Of a stretch of 64,000 bases of DNA, positions 18,173 through 26,100 are shown one piece after another; the first letter of the stretch is position 1; each line of letters begins with the position of its first letter. A program made the position numbers and the translations under genes. The DNA comes from CAVYXZ01 sp963772595 (GTDB lineage Bacteria > Chloroflexota > Anaerolineae > Aggregatilineales > Phototrophicaceae), in contig CAVYXZ010000004.1 of NCBI GenBank assembly GCA_963772595.1, positions 1-64,000 of the forward strand, read 5' to 3'. The notes under the pieces were generated by a model. That model saw nothing but the letters and a program-made list of their open reading frames with translations. It did no database searches and was not told the origin of the DNA.

Positions 18173-18772
18173 TCACGCGGCATCCGGCTTGACCACCGAA
18201 AGCGTGACCAGCACAGCGATGTATTTATCGCTAATCATCTCTCTGGCCTGGGCGCTGAGCTTGTTCCAACTGCGCTGTAATTTGGCGCGGACCCAGCGCG
18301 TGCCCTCGTCGATATCCAGGCCGCGTTCGACATAGACCATGCGCATCAGCGAAGGCACCTGGTCAATGTGCGCCATCGCGTCGGCATCCGCCAGACACTG
18401 CGCTTCGATGGTGCGCCGTTCGCTGGGCACGCTGGCGCGATGGGTGGCGATGCAGTACTGCACCGCTTCGATGCGCTCCGGCGGATAGCCCAGGGCGGCC
18501 AGGATGCGCTCGGCTTCAATCGGGCCATAGATGTGATGCTCGGCGTAGAGTGCCTCGTCCTTCACCGCTGCGTAATCGTGCAGCAGCGCCGCCAGCTCGA
18601 CGATCTCCACGTCCGCGCCGTTGAGCGAGGCCAGCAGCCGGGCATACTTGCGCACCTGGACAATGTGATGCGTCCAGATTCCATAGCCAAAGCGGTTACT
18701 TTTGTGGGCGCAGGCTTCGCGCACGATCTCGGCGACTTCATCTACTGCTGAGCAGGTCTCCTGGGCAAGCAT
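18173..18772 (-). CDS. HD-domain phosphohydrolase
   Basis: A 199-residue HD protein. Metal-ligand residues appear in order: WTHHIVQVRKYARLL (first His), ELAALLHDYAAVKDE (HD pair), EHHIYGPIEAERILAALGYPPERIEAVQYCIATHR and AQCLADADAMAHID (final Asp). HD enzymes cleave phosphate esters of nucleotides or related molecules. The ATG at 18772 has AGGAG 6 bases upstream, so I prefer it to the ATG at 18805. Its promoter region carries two perfect inverted repeats, one exactly between -35 and -10, which suggests repressor control. Confidence 0.85.
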   Translation of the reverse strand: MLAQETCSAVDEVAEIVREACAHKSNRFGYGIWTHHIVQVRKYARLLASLNGADVEIVELAALLHDYAAVKDEALYAEHHIYGPIEAERILAALGYPPERIEAVQYCIATHRASVPSERRTIEAQCLADADAMAHIDQVPSLMRMVYVERGLDIDEGTRWVRAKLQRSWNKLSAQAREMISDKYIAVLVTLSVVKPDAA

Positions 18773-18793
18773 GGGACACTCCTGATACTCATG

Positions 18794-18834
18794 ACTATGT
18801 CCCATAGTATATAGAATATTTGTTCTATGCGCAA
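18794..18834 (-). promoter_or_regulatory. Promoter with palindromic operators for the HD gene
   Basis: On the - strand: TTGCGC (-35, 18829-18834), a 17-base spacer, TATACT (-10, 18806-18811). The spacer contains ATAGAA-N6-TTCTAT (18811-18828), a perfect inverted repeat. A second perfect repeat, ACTATG-N3-CATAGT (18794-18808), covers the -10 and start site. This is the classic placement of repressor operators. The factor is unknown. Confidence 0.55.
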
Positions 18835-18876
18835 GAGATTGCTGTGTTAAATCTTGGGGGAATTCTTCTGCTGTGG

Positions 18877-19272
18877 TCAGTTCGCGTTGGCATCTTCATC
18901 TTTATCCAGGGCTACGACCATATCAGGTGGAGGATCCTCCTTGAAACGCACCGCCCTCACCGTCGGTAGACCGAAAGCGTAACACTTGAGGATGCGGTGC
19001 ATCCCATCCATAACACTTCCTGAAGCGTTCAACACAATCGGGTACTGCAAATCTGCCGCGAGTATGCGCCGGGTATGGTCGCCAATATCACGCCACAGCG
19101 GCGGATCGCTCAAGACCCCGCATTGAAAATTCTCATTGGTCCAGTCAAAGCTTTCCAGCGCCAGATGCTCAACGGGTAGCGCTGCAGACAGATCCCAGAG
19201 CCTGCGCGCCTTCCAGTAATAGAGCTTCTGCCCATCGCTTTCCACATAACCATGTTCAGGCCAATCTGGCAT
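18877..19272 (-). CDS. ParB/sulfiredoxin-fold small protein
   Basis: A 131-residue protein whose central part, HTRRILAADLQYPIVLNAS followed by GSVMDGMHRILKCYAFGL, matches the ParB/Srx nucleotide-binding fold (PIVL...G.V.DG.HR). It has no ParB DNA-binding helix-turn-helix, so it is a stand-alone domain, not a chromosome partition protein. The final stretch is acidic (DKDEDANAN). GAGG lies before the ATG. Function unknown; stand-alone domains of this type can be CTP- or ATP-dependent enzymes. Confidence 0.65.
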   Translation of the reverse strand: MPDWPEHGYVESDGQKLYYWKARRLWDLSAALPVEHLALESFDWTNENFQCGVLSDPPLWRDIGDHTRRILAADLQYPIVLNASGSVMDGMHRILKCYAFGLPTVRAVRFKEDPPPDMVVALDKDEDANAN

Positions 19273-19359
19273 AGGGCTACCTCATGATTCTGGCCCAGCA
19301 GGTCGCTTGCAGAATTCTCGTTTTGGGGATGCACAATCGTGTTTCGATAAGAACTTTTT

Positions 19360-19812
19360 TTAGCCCACGGGCGGCATTTCGATGCCCAACTGAGACAGCA
19401 GATCGCTCATGGCCGCGCCTTCAGCCTGATAGACCACCTGGGCCGTGACCTGGTCGTTCTCGTTGAGGTGGATCTCAACCCGCGACAGAGGCAGCGCAAT
19501 CTGCTGGTCGGTCGCTTCAACACCGACCGCAATGCCCAGCGGCGACAGGTCCAGCGGGCCGTCGTGCGTCCCGGTGATGTGGTACTTCACGCGGACGACG
19601 TTATCAGTCTGCTGCGCCTCGCTAAAATTGAAGGAAAAATCGGAGAAGGCGGTGAAATAGGCCTGGAGCAGCGCCATCTCGCCCTCTTTGTTCAGCGGCT
19701 GGGTGACGTTGCCCGTAAGCTGGAAATCATCGCTGTGGATGGCTGCCAGCGCCTCCAGGTCGTGATAATCGAGGGCTTCGAAAAACTGGTGGGCCGCTTC
19801 TGAAAGGGGCAT
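19360..19812 (-). CDS. SnoaL/NTF2-like protein
   Basis: A 150-residue NTF2-fold protein: EAAHQFFEALDYHDLEALAAIHSDDFQLTGNV, GEMALLQAYFTAFSDFSFNF, VRVKYHITGTHDGPLDLSPLGIAV and strands LPLSRVEIHLNENDQVTAQVVYQAEG. The pattern is the ester-cyclase/polyketide-cyclase-like group, though no catalytic Asp/His pair can be assigned with confidence. I start at 19812, where AGGAG precedes the ATG; a longer upstream reading runs back into the P450 gene and is not likely. It is divergent from the P450 gene. Confidence 0.75.
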   Translation of the reverse strand: MPLSEAAHQFFEALDYHDLEALAAIHSDDFQLTGNVTQPLNKEGEMALLQAYFTAFSDFSFNFSEAQQTDNVVRVKYHITGTHDGPLDLSPLGIAVGVEATDQQIALPLSRVEIHLNENDQVTAQVVYQAEGAAMSDLLSQLGIEMPPVG

Positions 19813-19936
19813 GGGCTTCTCCTGACCGGTGATCCTGAACTGAGTATAGTAAGCTTCGTGCTGGATTGCCAGATTGACCCCGCCGCCGAAACCCGCTACG
19901 CTGAAATTGCGTTGTAGGATATAGAGGATATACCCG

Positions 19937-21292
19937 ATGTCAAATCCACTGCCGCCCGGTCCCAAAGGGCACTTTCTGCTGGGCGCGATGCCTGATTTGC
20001 AGCACGACCGCCTGAACCTGCTGCTGAACAACCGTGAAATCTATGGCGACATCGTCTACTTGCGCGGGCCGCGCCCCATCTACCAGTTGAACAATCCCGA
20101 CGACATCCAGTATGTGCTGGTCAAAGGGGCCGATAAATTCGAGAAATCGCCCATGCTCAAGCAGGTCACAGGGCCGGTACTGGGCAAGGGCCTGCTCACC
20201 AGCGATGGCGAATTTCATCACCAGCAGCGCAAACTGGTGCAGCCCGCCTTTCATACACAGCGCATTTCCAGCTATGCCGACGTAATGGTCGATTACGCGG
20301 CCCGAATGCTCGATTCCTGGCGCGACGGCGAAACGCTCGACATTCACCACGAGATGATGGCGCTGACGATGGGCATCGTCGCCAAGACGCTCTTCGACGC
20401 CAATGTGGACGACGAAGCGGCGGAGGTCGGCGCGGCCATTTCCTTCGCCATTGCCGACGCCAGCGAGGGCATGTCGCGCGTAATCCACCTGCCGGAATGG
20501 CTGCCCACGGCCAAAAATCAGCAGCGGCGCAGCAACCGCGAGATCATCCAGCAGGCGGTCATGGCGATGATCGAGGAACGGCGGCGCAGCGGCGAGGACA
20601 AGGGCGATCTGCTCTCGATGCTGCTGCTATCCCAGGATGAGGACAGCGGCCAGGGTATGGACGATCAGCAGGTCTTTGACGAGGCCATGACGCTCTTTAT
20701 CGCCGGGCATGAGACCACCGCCAACGCGCTCACCTGGGCGCTGGTGCTGCTGGCACAGAATCCCAACGTGGAGGCGCGCCTGATGGAGGAGATTCACGGC
20801 GTTCTGGACCAACGCCTGCCCACCATGGCCGACATGCGGCAGTTGCCCTATACCGATCAGGTTATGAAAGAGACGATGCGCCTCTATCCCCCGGCCTGGA
20901 TGATCGCGCGCGTTGCCATAGAAGACGTGACGCTGGGCGGCTACAGCATCCCGGCGGGCAGCGTGATTCTCATCAGCCAGTACGTCATGCAGCACGACCC
21001 GCGCTACTGGGAGGCCCCCGAAGCCTTCCGGCCTGAACGTTTCGCGCCTGGCTGGGATAAAACCCTGCCCAAATTCGCCTACTTCCCCTTTGGCGGCGGA
21101 CCGCGCGTCTGCATCGGCAACAGCTTCGCCGCGATGGAGGCCAACCTGATTCTGCCGACCATCCTACAGCGCTATACACTGGCGCTCGCGCCGGGTCAGG
21201 CGATTGAGATGGAGCCACTCATCACCCTGCGGCCCAAAGGTGCGCTGAACATGGTGGCGACGGCACGGGAAGCACAGGCTGTTCAAGCATGA
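19937..21292 (+). CDS. Cytochrome P450
   Basis: A 451-residue soluble P450. The oxygen-activation motif AGHETT (from about residue 256), the ExxR pair in KETMRLYPPAW (about 310) and the heme loop FGGGPRVCIG with the axial Cys near residue 392 are intact. PPGPKGHFLLGAMPD at the N terminus and the lack of a membrane anchor are typical of the CYP102-like/CYP197-like bacterial branch. It would hydroxylate or epoxidise a hydrophobic substrate using a separate reductase, which is not encoded nearby. It overlaps the GNAT gene by 4 bases (ATGA). Confidence 0.93.
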   Translation: MSNPLPPGPKGHFLLGAMPDLQHDRLNLLLNNREIYGDIVYLRGPRPIYQLNNPDDIQYVLVKGADKFEKSPMLKQVTGPVLGKGLLTSDGEFHHQQRKLVQPAFHTQRISSYADVMVDYAARMLDSWRDGETLDIHHEMMALTMGIVAKTLFDANVDDEAAEVGAAISFAIADASEGMSRVIHLPEWLPTAKNQQRRSNREIIQQAVMAMIEERRRSGEDKGDLLSMLLLSQDEDSGQGMDDQQVFDEAMTLFIAGHETTANALTWALVLLAQNPNVEARLMEEIHGVLDQRLPTMADMRQLPYTDQVMKETMRLYPPAWMIARVAIEDVTLGGYSIPAGSVILISQYVMQHDPRYWEAPEAFRPERFAPGWDKTLPKFAYFPFGGGPRVCIGNSFAAMEANLILPTILQRYTLALAPGQAIEMEPLITLRPKGALNMVATAREAQAVQA

Positions 21293-21747
21293 GCGTGCAG
21301 ATTCGCGGGCCGCTGCTGGGCCAATCCGCCGTCTGCGCAGACATTCTCCGTGCCCTCCCCGAATGGTTCGGTATCGAAGACGCGACGCAGCATTACATTG
21401 ACTTCATCGCGGACCACCCGACCTTTGTAGCCAATCAACGCGGTCAGACGGTCGGCTTCTTAACGCTCAAGCAGCATTTCCCGCAGTCCGCTGAAATCTA
21501 CGTGATGGGGGTCCGGCCCGACTATCATCGGCAGGGGATCGGGCGCGCATTGGTCGAGGCGGCAGAGCAGCATCTGCGCCAGGAAAACACACTATTTCTC
21601 CAGGTCAAGACACTCGGCGCGGCCCATCCCGACCCGGACTATCAGAAGACCCGCGCGTTCTACCTCGGCGTGGGTTTTGTTCCGCTGGAAGAATTCGAAA
21701 ACCTCTGGGAGCGCCTGCCCGCCCTACAACTGGTGAAACGTCTCTAG
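21289..21747 (+). CDS. GNAT-family N-acetyltransferase
   Basis: A 152-residue acetyltransferase. Motif A is AEIYVMGVRPDYHRQGIGRALVEAAEQHL (RxxGxG/A acetyl-CoA pyrophosphate loop as YHRQGIGRAL). KTLGAAHPDPDYQKTRAFYLGVGFVPLEEF is the C-terminal motif B region. The start overlaps the P450 stop, so the two are translated together; the acetyl acceptor could be the P450 product but that is guesswork. Confidence 0.88.
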   Translation: MSVQIRGPLLGQSAVCADILRALPEWFGIEDATQHYIDFIADHPTFVANQRGQTVGFLTLKQHFPQSAEIYVMGVRPDYHRQGIGRALVEAAEQHLRQENTLFLQVKTLGAAHPDPDYQKTRAFYLGVGFVPLEEFENLWERLPALQLVKRL

Positions 21748-21765
21748 CTGATTTTCGGCCTCATT

Positions 21766-21801
21766 GCGTCTTTGCGCCTTCGCGTTGAATCCTTTGACCT
21801 T
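21766..21801 (+). repeat. Copy of dispersed GCGTCTTTGCGCC repeat
   Basis: GCGTCTTTGCGCCTTCGCG followed by TTGAATCCTTTGACCTT. The same degenerate unit recurs at 53679, 54149 and 54215 (+) and at 50652 and 52787 (inverted). This copy lies alone between two housekeeping-like genes. Confidence 0.75.
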
Positions 21802-21905
21802 CCTCCCCCCCACGACAAATATCTATACCGACAGTGAACTTCATCACTAGGCGCGCCCTGGCTGCCGGGTTAGGCTAGGGAAAATGGGTTCGCAAAGGAG
21901 CCGCG

Positions 21906-22475
21906 ATGAAATCGCAGCCGATGGTATTTTCCTGGCGCACGCTGGGAGTTATTTTGATTCTCCTGGCTTTGTCACTGGTACTGGGCGTCTCACAGGTGCA
22001 GTCCGTCCATGCTCAGGATGCAAACGTCGCCCACGTCATTCTCTTTCACAGCCCGTCGTGCCCGCACTGCCGCTACGTAGTCAACGAAGTGCTCCCACCG
22101 CTCCAGGCACAGTACGGCGATCAACTGGACGTCCGGCTGTACAACTTGCAGGAACCGGAAGGCGCAGGCGCATATCAGGCGCTGTTGGCCGCCTGGCCGG
22201 ATGCGCCCACTGGCATCCCACAGGCCTACGTCAGCAATCATGTGCTGGTCGGCAGCGACCAGATTCCCAACGAACTGCCGGGAATCATCGACGGCTGTCT
22301 GGCTGATGGCGGCTGTGATTGGCCCTTCACCATAGAAGCAGCGGGCGATATGGCCGCAGTGTCCAACCAGGTCAACGAGCAGACTCAGTCCACGGACAAC
22401 ATGGTCGTGGTCGGTGCCCTGTTTGGTTTCGCCGTCATAGTTACAGGTCTGGTTTACATACGCTTCATGCGCTAA
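21906..22475 (+). CDS. Membrane-anchored thioredoxin-like CPHC protein
   Basis: A 189-residue exported redox protein. An N-terminal signal/TM helix (GVILILLALSLVLGVSQV) is followed by VAHVILFHSPSCPHCRYVVNEVLPPL with a CPHC active site (Cys52, Cys55) like DsbA, then the cis-Pro loop TGIPQAYVSNHVLVG. The C terminus has a second TM helix (VVVGALFGFAVIVTGLVYI), so the thioredoxin-like domain is displayed outside, held at both ends. An extra Cys pair in DGCLADGGCDW may form a structural disulfide. AAAGGAG precedes the ATG. A role in disulfide handling is inferred. Confidence 0.8.
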   Translation: MKSQPMVFSWRTLGVILILLALSLVLGVSQVQSVHAQDANVAHVILFHSPSCPHCRYVVNEVLPPLQAQYGDQLDVRLYNLQEPEGAGAYQALLAAWPDAPTGIPQAYVSNHVLVGSDQIPNELPGIIDGCLADGGCDWPFTIEAAGDMAAVSNQVNEQTQSTDNMVVVGALFGFAVIVTGLVYIRFMR

Positions 22476-22504
22476 GCTCGTGCCTTTGAGGCAAGGAGAC
22501 AGGC

Positions 22505-22813
22505 ATGATTGTCGTTCAGGGTGATTTCATTATCCAGGCGGGCCAGCGCGATGTGGCATTGGCCGCCATGCGGGCTGTCAGCGAGGCCACTGAGCAGAAC
22601 GAGGCAGGCTGCATCCGCTATCGCTTCTACGCGGATCTCGACGACCCGCTGCATTTCATTCTCTACGAAGAATGGGAGACACTGGAGCATCTGCAAACCC
22701 ATCTCCACAGCGAGAACCCGCTGCCGCATACGGTCGCCTGGCGTGAGGCTGGCCCGACCTTCCGCGAAAGCACCTCGGTCAAGTTCATGCAGGCCGAGCG
22801 TTTTCAGCCCTAG
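22505..22813 (+). CDS. ABM-domain (quinol monooxygenase-like) protein
   Basis: A 102-residue ferredoxin-like dimer protein of the antibiotic-biosynthesis-monooxygenase family: MIVVQGDFIIQAGQRDVALAAM, SEATEQNEAGCIRYRFYADLDDPLHFILYEEWETLEHLQTHL. The EAGCIRYRFY and YEEWE motifs are diagnostic. Members oxidise quinols or polyketides without cofactors, or bind heme. CAAGGAGACAGGC precedes the start. It is followed by the structured RNA region. Confidence 0.87.
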   Translation: MIVVQGDFIIQAGQRDVALAAMRAVSEATEQNEAGCIRYRFYADLDDPLHFILYEEWETLEHLQTHLHSENPLPHTVAWREAGPTFRESTSVKFMQAERFQP

Positions 22814-22870
22814 GGCCACAAGCATTCAGAACGGTTCATGAAATTCGGGTGAGAAAACAGGCTTTGTAAT

Positions 22871-22899
22871 TTGTTTCGTAAGGCAAAATGTGGTATATT
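22871..22899 (+). promoter_or_regulatory. Promoter of the structured RNA unit
   Basis: TTGTTT (-35, 22871-22876), 17-base spacer, TATATT (-10, 22894-22899). Predicted transcription start near 22906. The spacing is ideal, and the element points at the RNA described next. Confidence 0.55.
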
Positions 22900-22934
22900 G
22901 CTGAAATCGTAAACTAGTGAGAGGAGGTGGTCGA

Positions 22935-22970
22935 GTGAAATCGAGTATGGTGGAGGTAATGCACCTCTAG
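22935..22970 (+). CDS. 11-residue leader peptide candidate
   Basis: A GTG-started ORF encoding MKSSMVEVMHL with a TAG stop, 4 bases after AGGAGGTGG, one of the strongest ribosome sites in the window. The last codons (ATG CAC CTC TAG) form the 5' arm of the long stem, so a ribosome on this ORF would melt that stem. It may be a regulatory ORF rather than a functional peptide. No protein family is known to me. Confidence 0.45.
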   Translation: MKSSMVEVMHL

Positions 22971-23040
22971 CACTTTTCACCTCTTTGGTCGGGAAGTGCA
23001 CATATAGAGGTGCCCTCCCACCCGCTACTTTAGCAGACTG

Positions 23041-23065
23041 CGGCCCAGGCTAATCCCCTGGGCCG
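23041..23065 (+). terminator. Intrinsic terminator of the RNA unit
   Basis: CGGCCCAGG (23041-23049) and CCTGGGCCG (23057-23065) form a perfect 9-bp GC-rich stem with a 7-base loop, followed by a moderately T-rich tail (TACTGTATTTA). It closes the RNA about 110 bases before the kinase start. A possible separate kinase promoter (TTGTGA-N17-TACCAT, 23091-23119) lies behind it. Confidence 0.65.
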
Positions 23066-23173
23066 TACTGTATTTACCGCCCCGGCCTGCTTGTGATTTT
23101 AGCCCACTTGGACTACCATCAAGGCTACGCGAATCGAACGTGCCACAAGCACCGAATGAGAAGATGAATACTT

Positions 23174-26100
23174 ATGGACGATCTGGCCGGGCAGCAAATC
23201 AAAGGGTACAAACTGCTGAACACTGTGGGCGCAGGGGGGTTCGGCGCGGTGTACCGGGCCGATCAGCCGCAGATTGGGCGCGAAGTCGCCATCAAGATTA
23301 TCCTGCCCGAATACGCCAACCATCCTGACTTCATCCGCCGCTTCGAAGTCGAAGCCCAGGTGATCGCCCGGCTCGAACATCCGCACATTATCCCGCTTTA
23401 CGATTACTGGCGCGATGCCGACGGCGCTTACCTCGTCATGCGCTTTCTGCGCGGGGGCAGCCTGCGCGACATCCTCGGCGAACACGCCCTGAGCCTGGCG
23501 GAAGCCACGCAGGTGATGGATCAACTGGCCGCAGCCCTGGCGGTCGCCCATCGCAACGGCGTCATCCACCGCGACATCAAACCCGATAACATTCTCTTCG
23601 ACGACGACGGCAACGCCTACCTGACCGATTTCGGCATCGCCAAAGACCTCGCCAACGAGACCAACGTGACCAAAGCTGACATGGTCATCGGCTCCCCGGC
23701 CTATTTATCGCCGGAACAGGTGCGGGCCGAAGAGGTCACACCGCGTGCGGATATTTACAGCCTGGGCGTGCTGCTGTATGAGATGCTGACAGCCCAGCAT
23801 CCCTTCCCAACGCATCAGGCCACCGCGCTGATGGTCAAGCACCTGAACGATCCGCTGCCGCCGGTGCGCGATACCTTAGGCGAGTCCTTTCCCAAATCGG
23901 TCGAAGAGGTCATCCAGAAGGCGACAGCTAAAGATCCGACCCTGCGCTACCCCGATGTCGGCACGCTGGCTGCCGCGCTGCGTCATGCCGTCGCGGGCGA
24001 GCCGGAAGCGCAGGCCGCCATTCTTGTGCCGGAGACCGGCGAACCTGACCGGACGATGATGCTGGAGGAACTGGAGGTCGATAACCCCTACAAGGGCCTG
24101 GAGGCTTTTGAGGAGATTGACGCCGCCAATTTCTTTGGCCGCGAGGCTCTGATTGAGACTCTGCTGAATATCCTGGGCAATCAAGCGCCCGGCGAGAAAT
24201 TCCTGGCCGTGATTGGCCCCAGCGGCAGCGGCAAGTCCAGCGTGGTTCAGGCCGGGGTCATCCCGCTGATGCGCGCCGGGACTCTGCCGGGTTCGTCGCG
24301 CTGGTTTGTGGTCGAGATGCTGCCGGGGATGCACCCACTGGAAGAACTGGAAGCCGCCCTGCTGCGCATCGCCGTTAATCCGCCGCCCAGCTTGCTGGCT
24401 CAGCTTCGGGAGGACGAGCGCGGCCTGCTGCGTGCCAGCAAGCGCGTCCTGCCCGACGAACGCAGCGAATTGTTCCTCTTCATCGACCAGTTTGAGGAGG
24501 TCTTCACCCAGGCGCAGGACCCCGAAGAAGCGGCGCATTTTCTCGACAGCATCGTGGCTGCCGTGACCGATACCTCCTCACCGCTGCGGGTCATCATCAC
24601 CCTGCGCGCTGATTTCTATGATCGCCCGCTGCTTTACCCGGCCTTCGGCGATCTCGTGCGGCGCAACACCGAGGTCGTCCTGCCGATGAATTCTGAGGAA
24701 CTGGCGCGCGCTATTGTCGGCCCGGCGGAGCGCGTCGGCGTGGACCTGGAAACAGGTCTGGTCAGCCAGATTATTACGGACGTCAGCGCCCAGCCCGGCG
24801 CACTGCCGCTGCTGCAATATGCGCTGATGGAACTGTTCGAGCGGCGCGAGGCCCGGATGCTCACGCGCCAGAAATACGAGGAAATTGGCGGGGCGCTGGG
24901 CGCACTGGCCCGGCGTGCCGACGAAATCTACAGCGCGCTGCGGCCCGACCAGCAGGAACGCGCCCGGCAGATGTTCCTGCGCATGGTCACGGTCGGCGAA
25001 GGCGGCATTGACGATACCCGCCGCCGTGTCACCCAGACTGAATTGGCCTCGCTGGCCGATGATGTGGACGCCATGAACGCCGTCATCGAGAAATTCGGCC
25101 AATCGCGCCTGCTGACCTTCGATCACGACCCGACCACCCGCGAACCAACGATTGAGGTGGCGCACGAAGCCTTGATCCGCGAGTGGACTCAACTGCAAAC
25201 CTGGCTGGAAGACAGCCGCGAGGACCTGATCGTCCACCGGCGCATCGAAACGGCCACCAGCGAATGGCTGCGGTCGAACAAGGATCCCAGTTATCTGGCG
25301 ACGGGCGCGCGCTTGCAGCAGTTCGAAACATGGCAGCAGGAATCCGGCCTGGCGCTGAGCCAGGACGAGGAAGATTATCTGGCGGCCAGCGTAGCCGAAC
25401 GCGAAGCCCGCGAGGCGCGTGAAGCCGAACGCCGGGCGCGTGAAGAAGCGCTCGAACGCCGTTCGCAGGCACGTTTGCGGGCGCTGGTGGCCGTGATGGG
25501 CGTGGCGGCCATCGTGGCGATTGTGCTGGCGGCGGCGGCTTTTAACGCTCAGCAACAAGCCGTTGCCAGCGCGAATGCTGCTGCCACCTCACAGGCTGTG
25601 GCTGAGGTCAACCGTGTGGCTGCTGAAGACAATGCCGCCGAAGCCGTTGAAAATGCCAATGCTGCCGCCACTGCTCAGGCCGTGGCCGAAGTCAACCGTC
25701 TGGAAGCCGAGGACAGCGCTGCCGAAGCCAGCAGTCTGGCCCTGGCAGCCAATGCCCGTAACCTCCTGGCGCAGAATAACCCCAGCCTGGGGCTGGCATT
25801 GGCGATTGCCGCCTATCATGCCTACCAACCGTCCCCGGCGGAGGTGCAGCAGACCCTGGCCTCTGCGGCTTATGGCCCGAACGTGCGCTTCCGTCTGCAA
25901 GGGCACACCGGCTCAGTCACCGGCGTGGACATGACCGACGAGCGCGGCGTCAGCGTCTCCGCCGATGGCAGCATGATCGTCTGGAATCTGGCCGACGGCT
26001 CTGTCCTGGCGAAGTATCAACTCGATAATCCGGCCAATTCGGTCGATCTGAGCGCTGACGGCAAGACCATCGCCACCGGCCTGTATGACGGCGACATCGT

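Larger units (their letters stand above)
22906..23076 (+). ncRNA. Candidate structured regulatory RNA with embedded 11-codon ORF
   Basis: Between a promoter and an intrinsic terminator lies about 170 bases with strong self-complementarity. A long stem pairs GGTGGAGG (22949-22956) with CCTC-c-CACC (23014-23022), GCACCTCTA (22961-22969) with TAGAGGTGC (23005-23013), and GCACTT (22970-22975) with AAGTGC (22994-22999). The 18-base loop holds TCACCTCTTT (22977-22986), which resembles the anti-Shine-Dalgarno end of 16S rRNA. The 5' part has a very strong ribosome site, AGGAGGTGG (22922-22930), complementary to that loop (GAGGTG with CACCTC). A short hairpin GAGGT-N5-ACCTC (22953-22967) is an alternative fold. 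I recognise no Rfam family. Confidence 0.5.

Noticed and set aside
22906..23076. Interpretation of the structured region as tmRNA, SRP RNA or 6S RNA
   Set aside because: No tRNA-like ends, no SRP Alu/GNAR core and no long bulged 6S duplex; length and embedded ribosome site do not fit.
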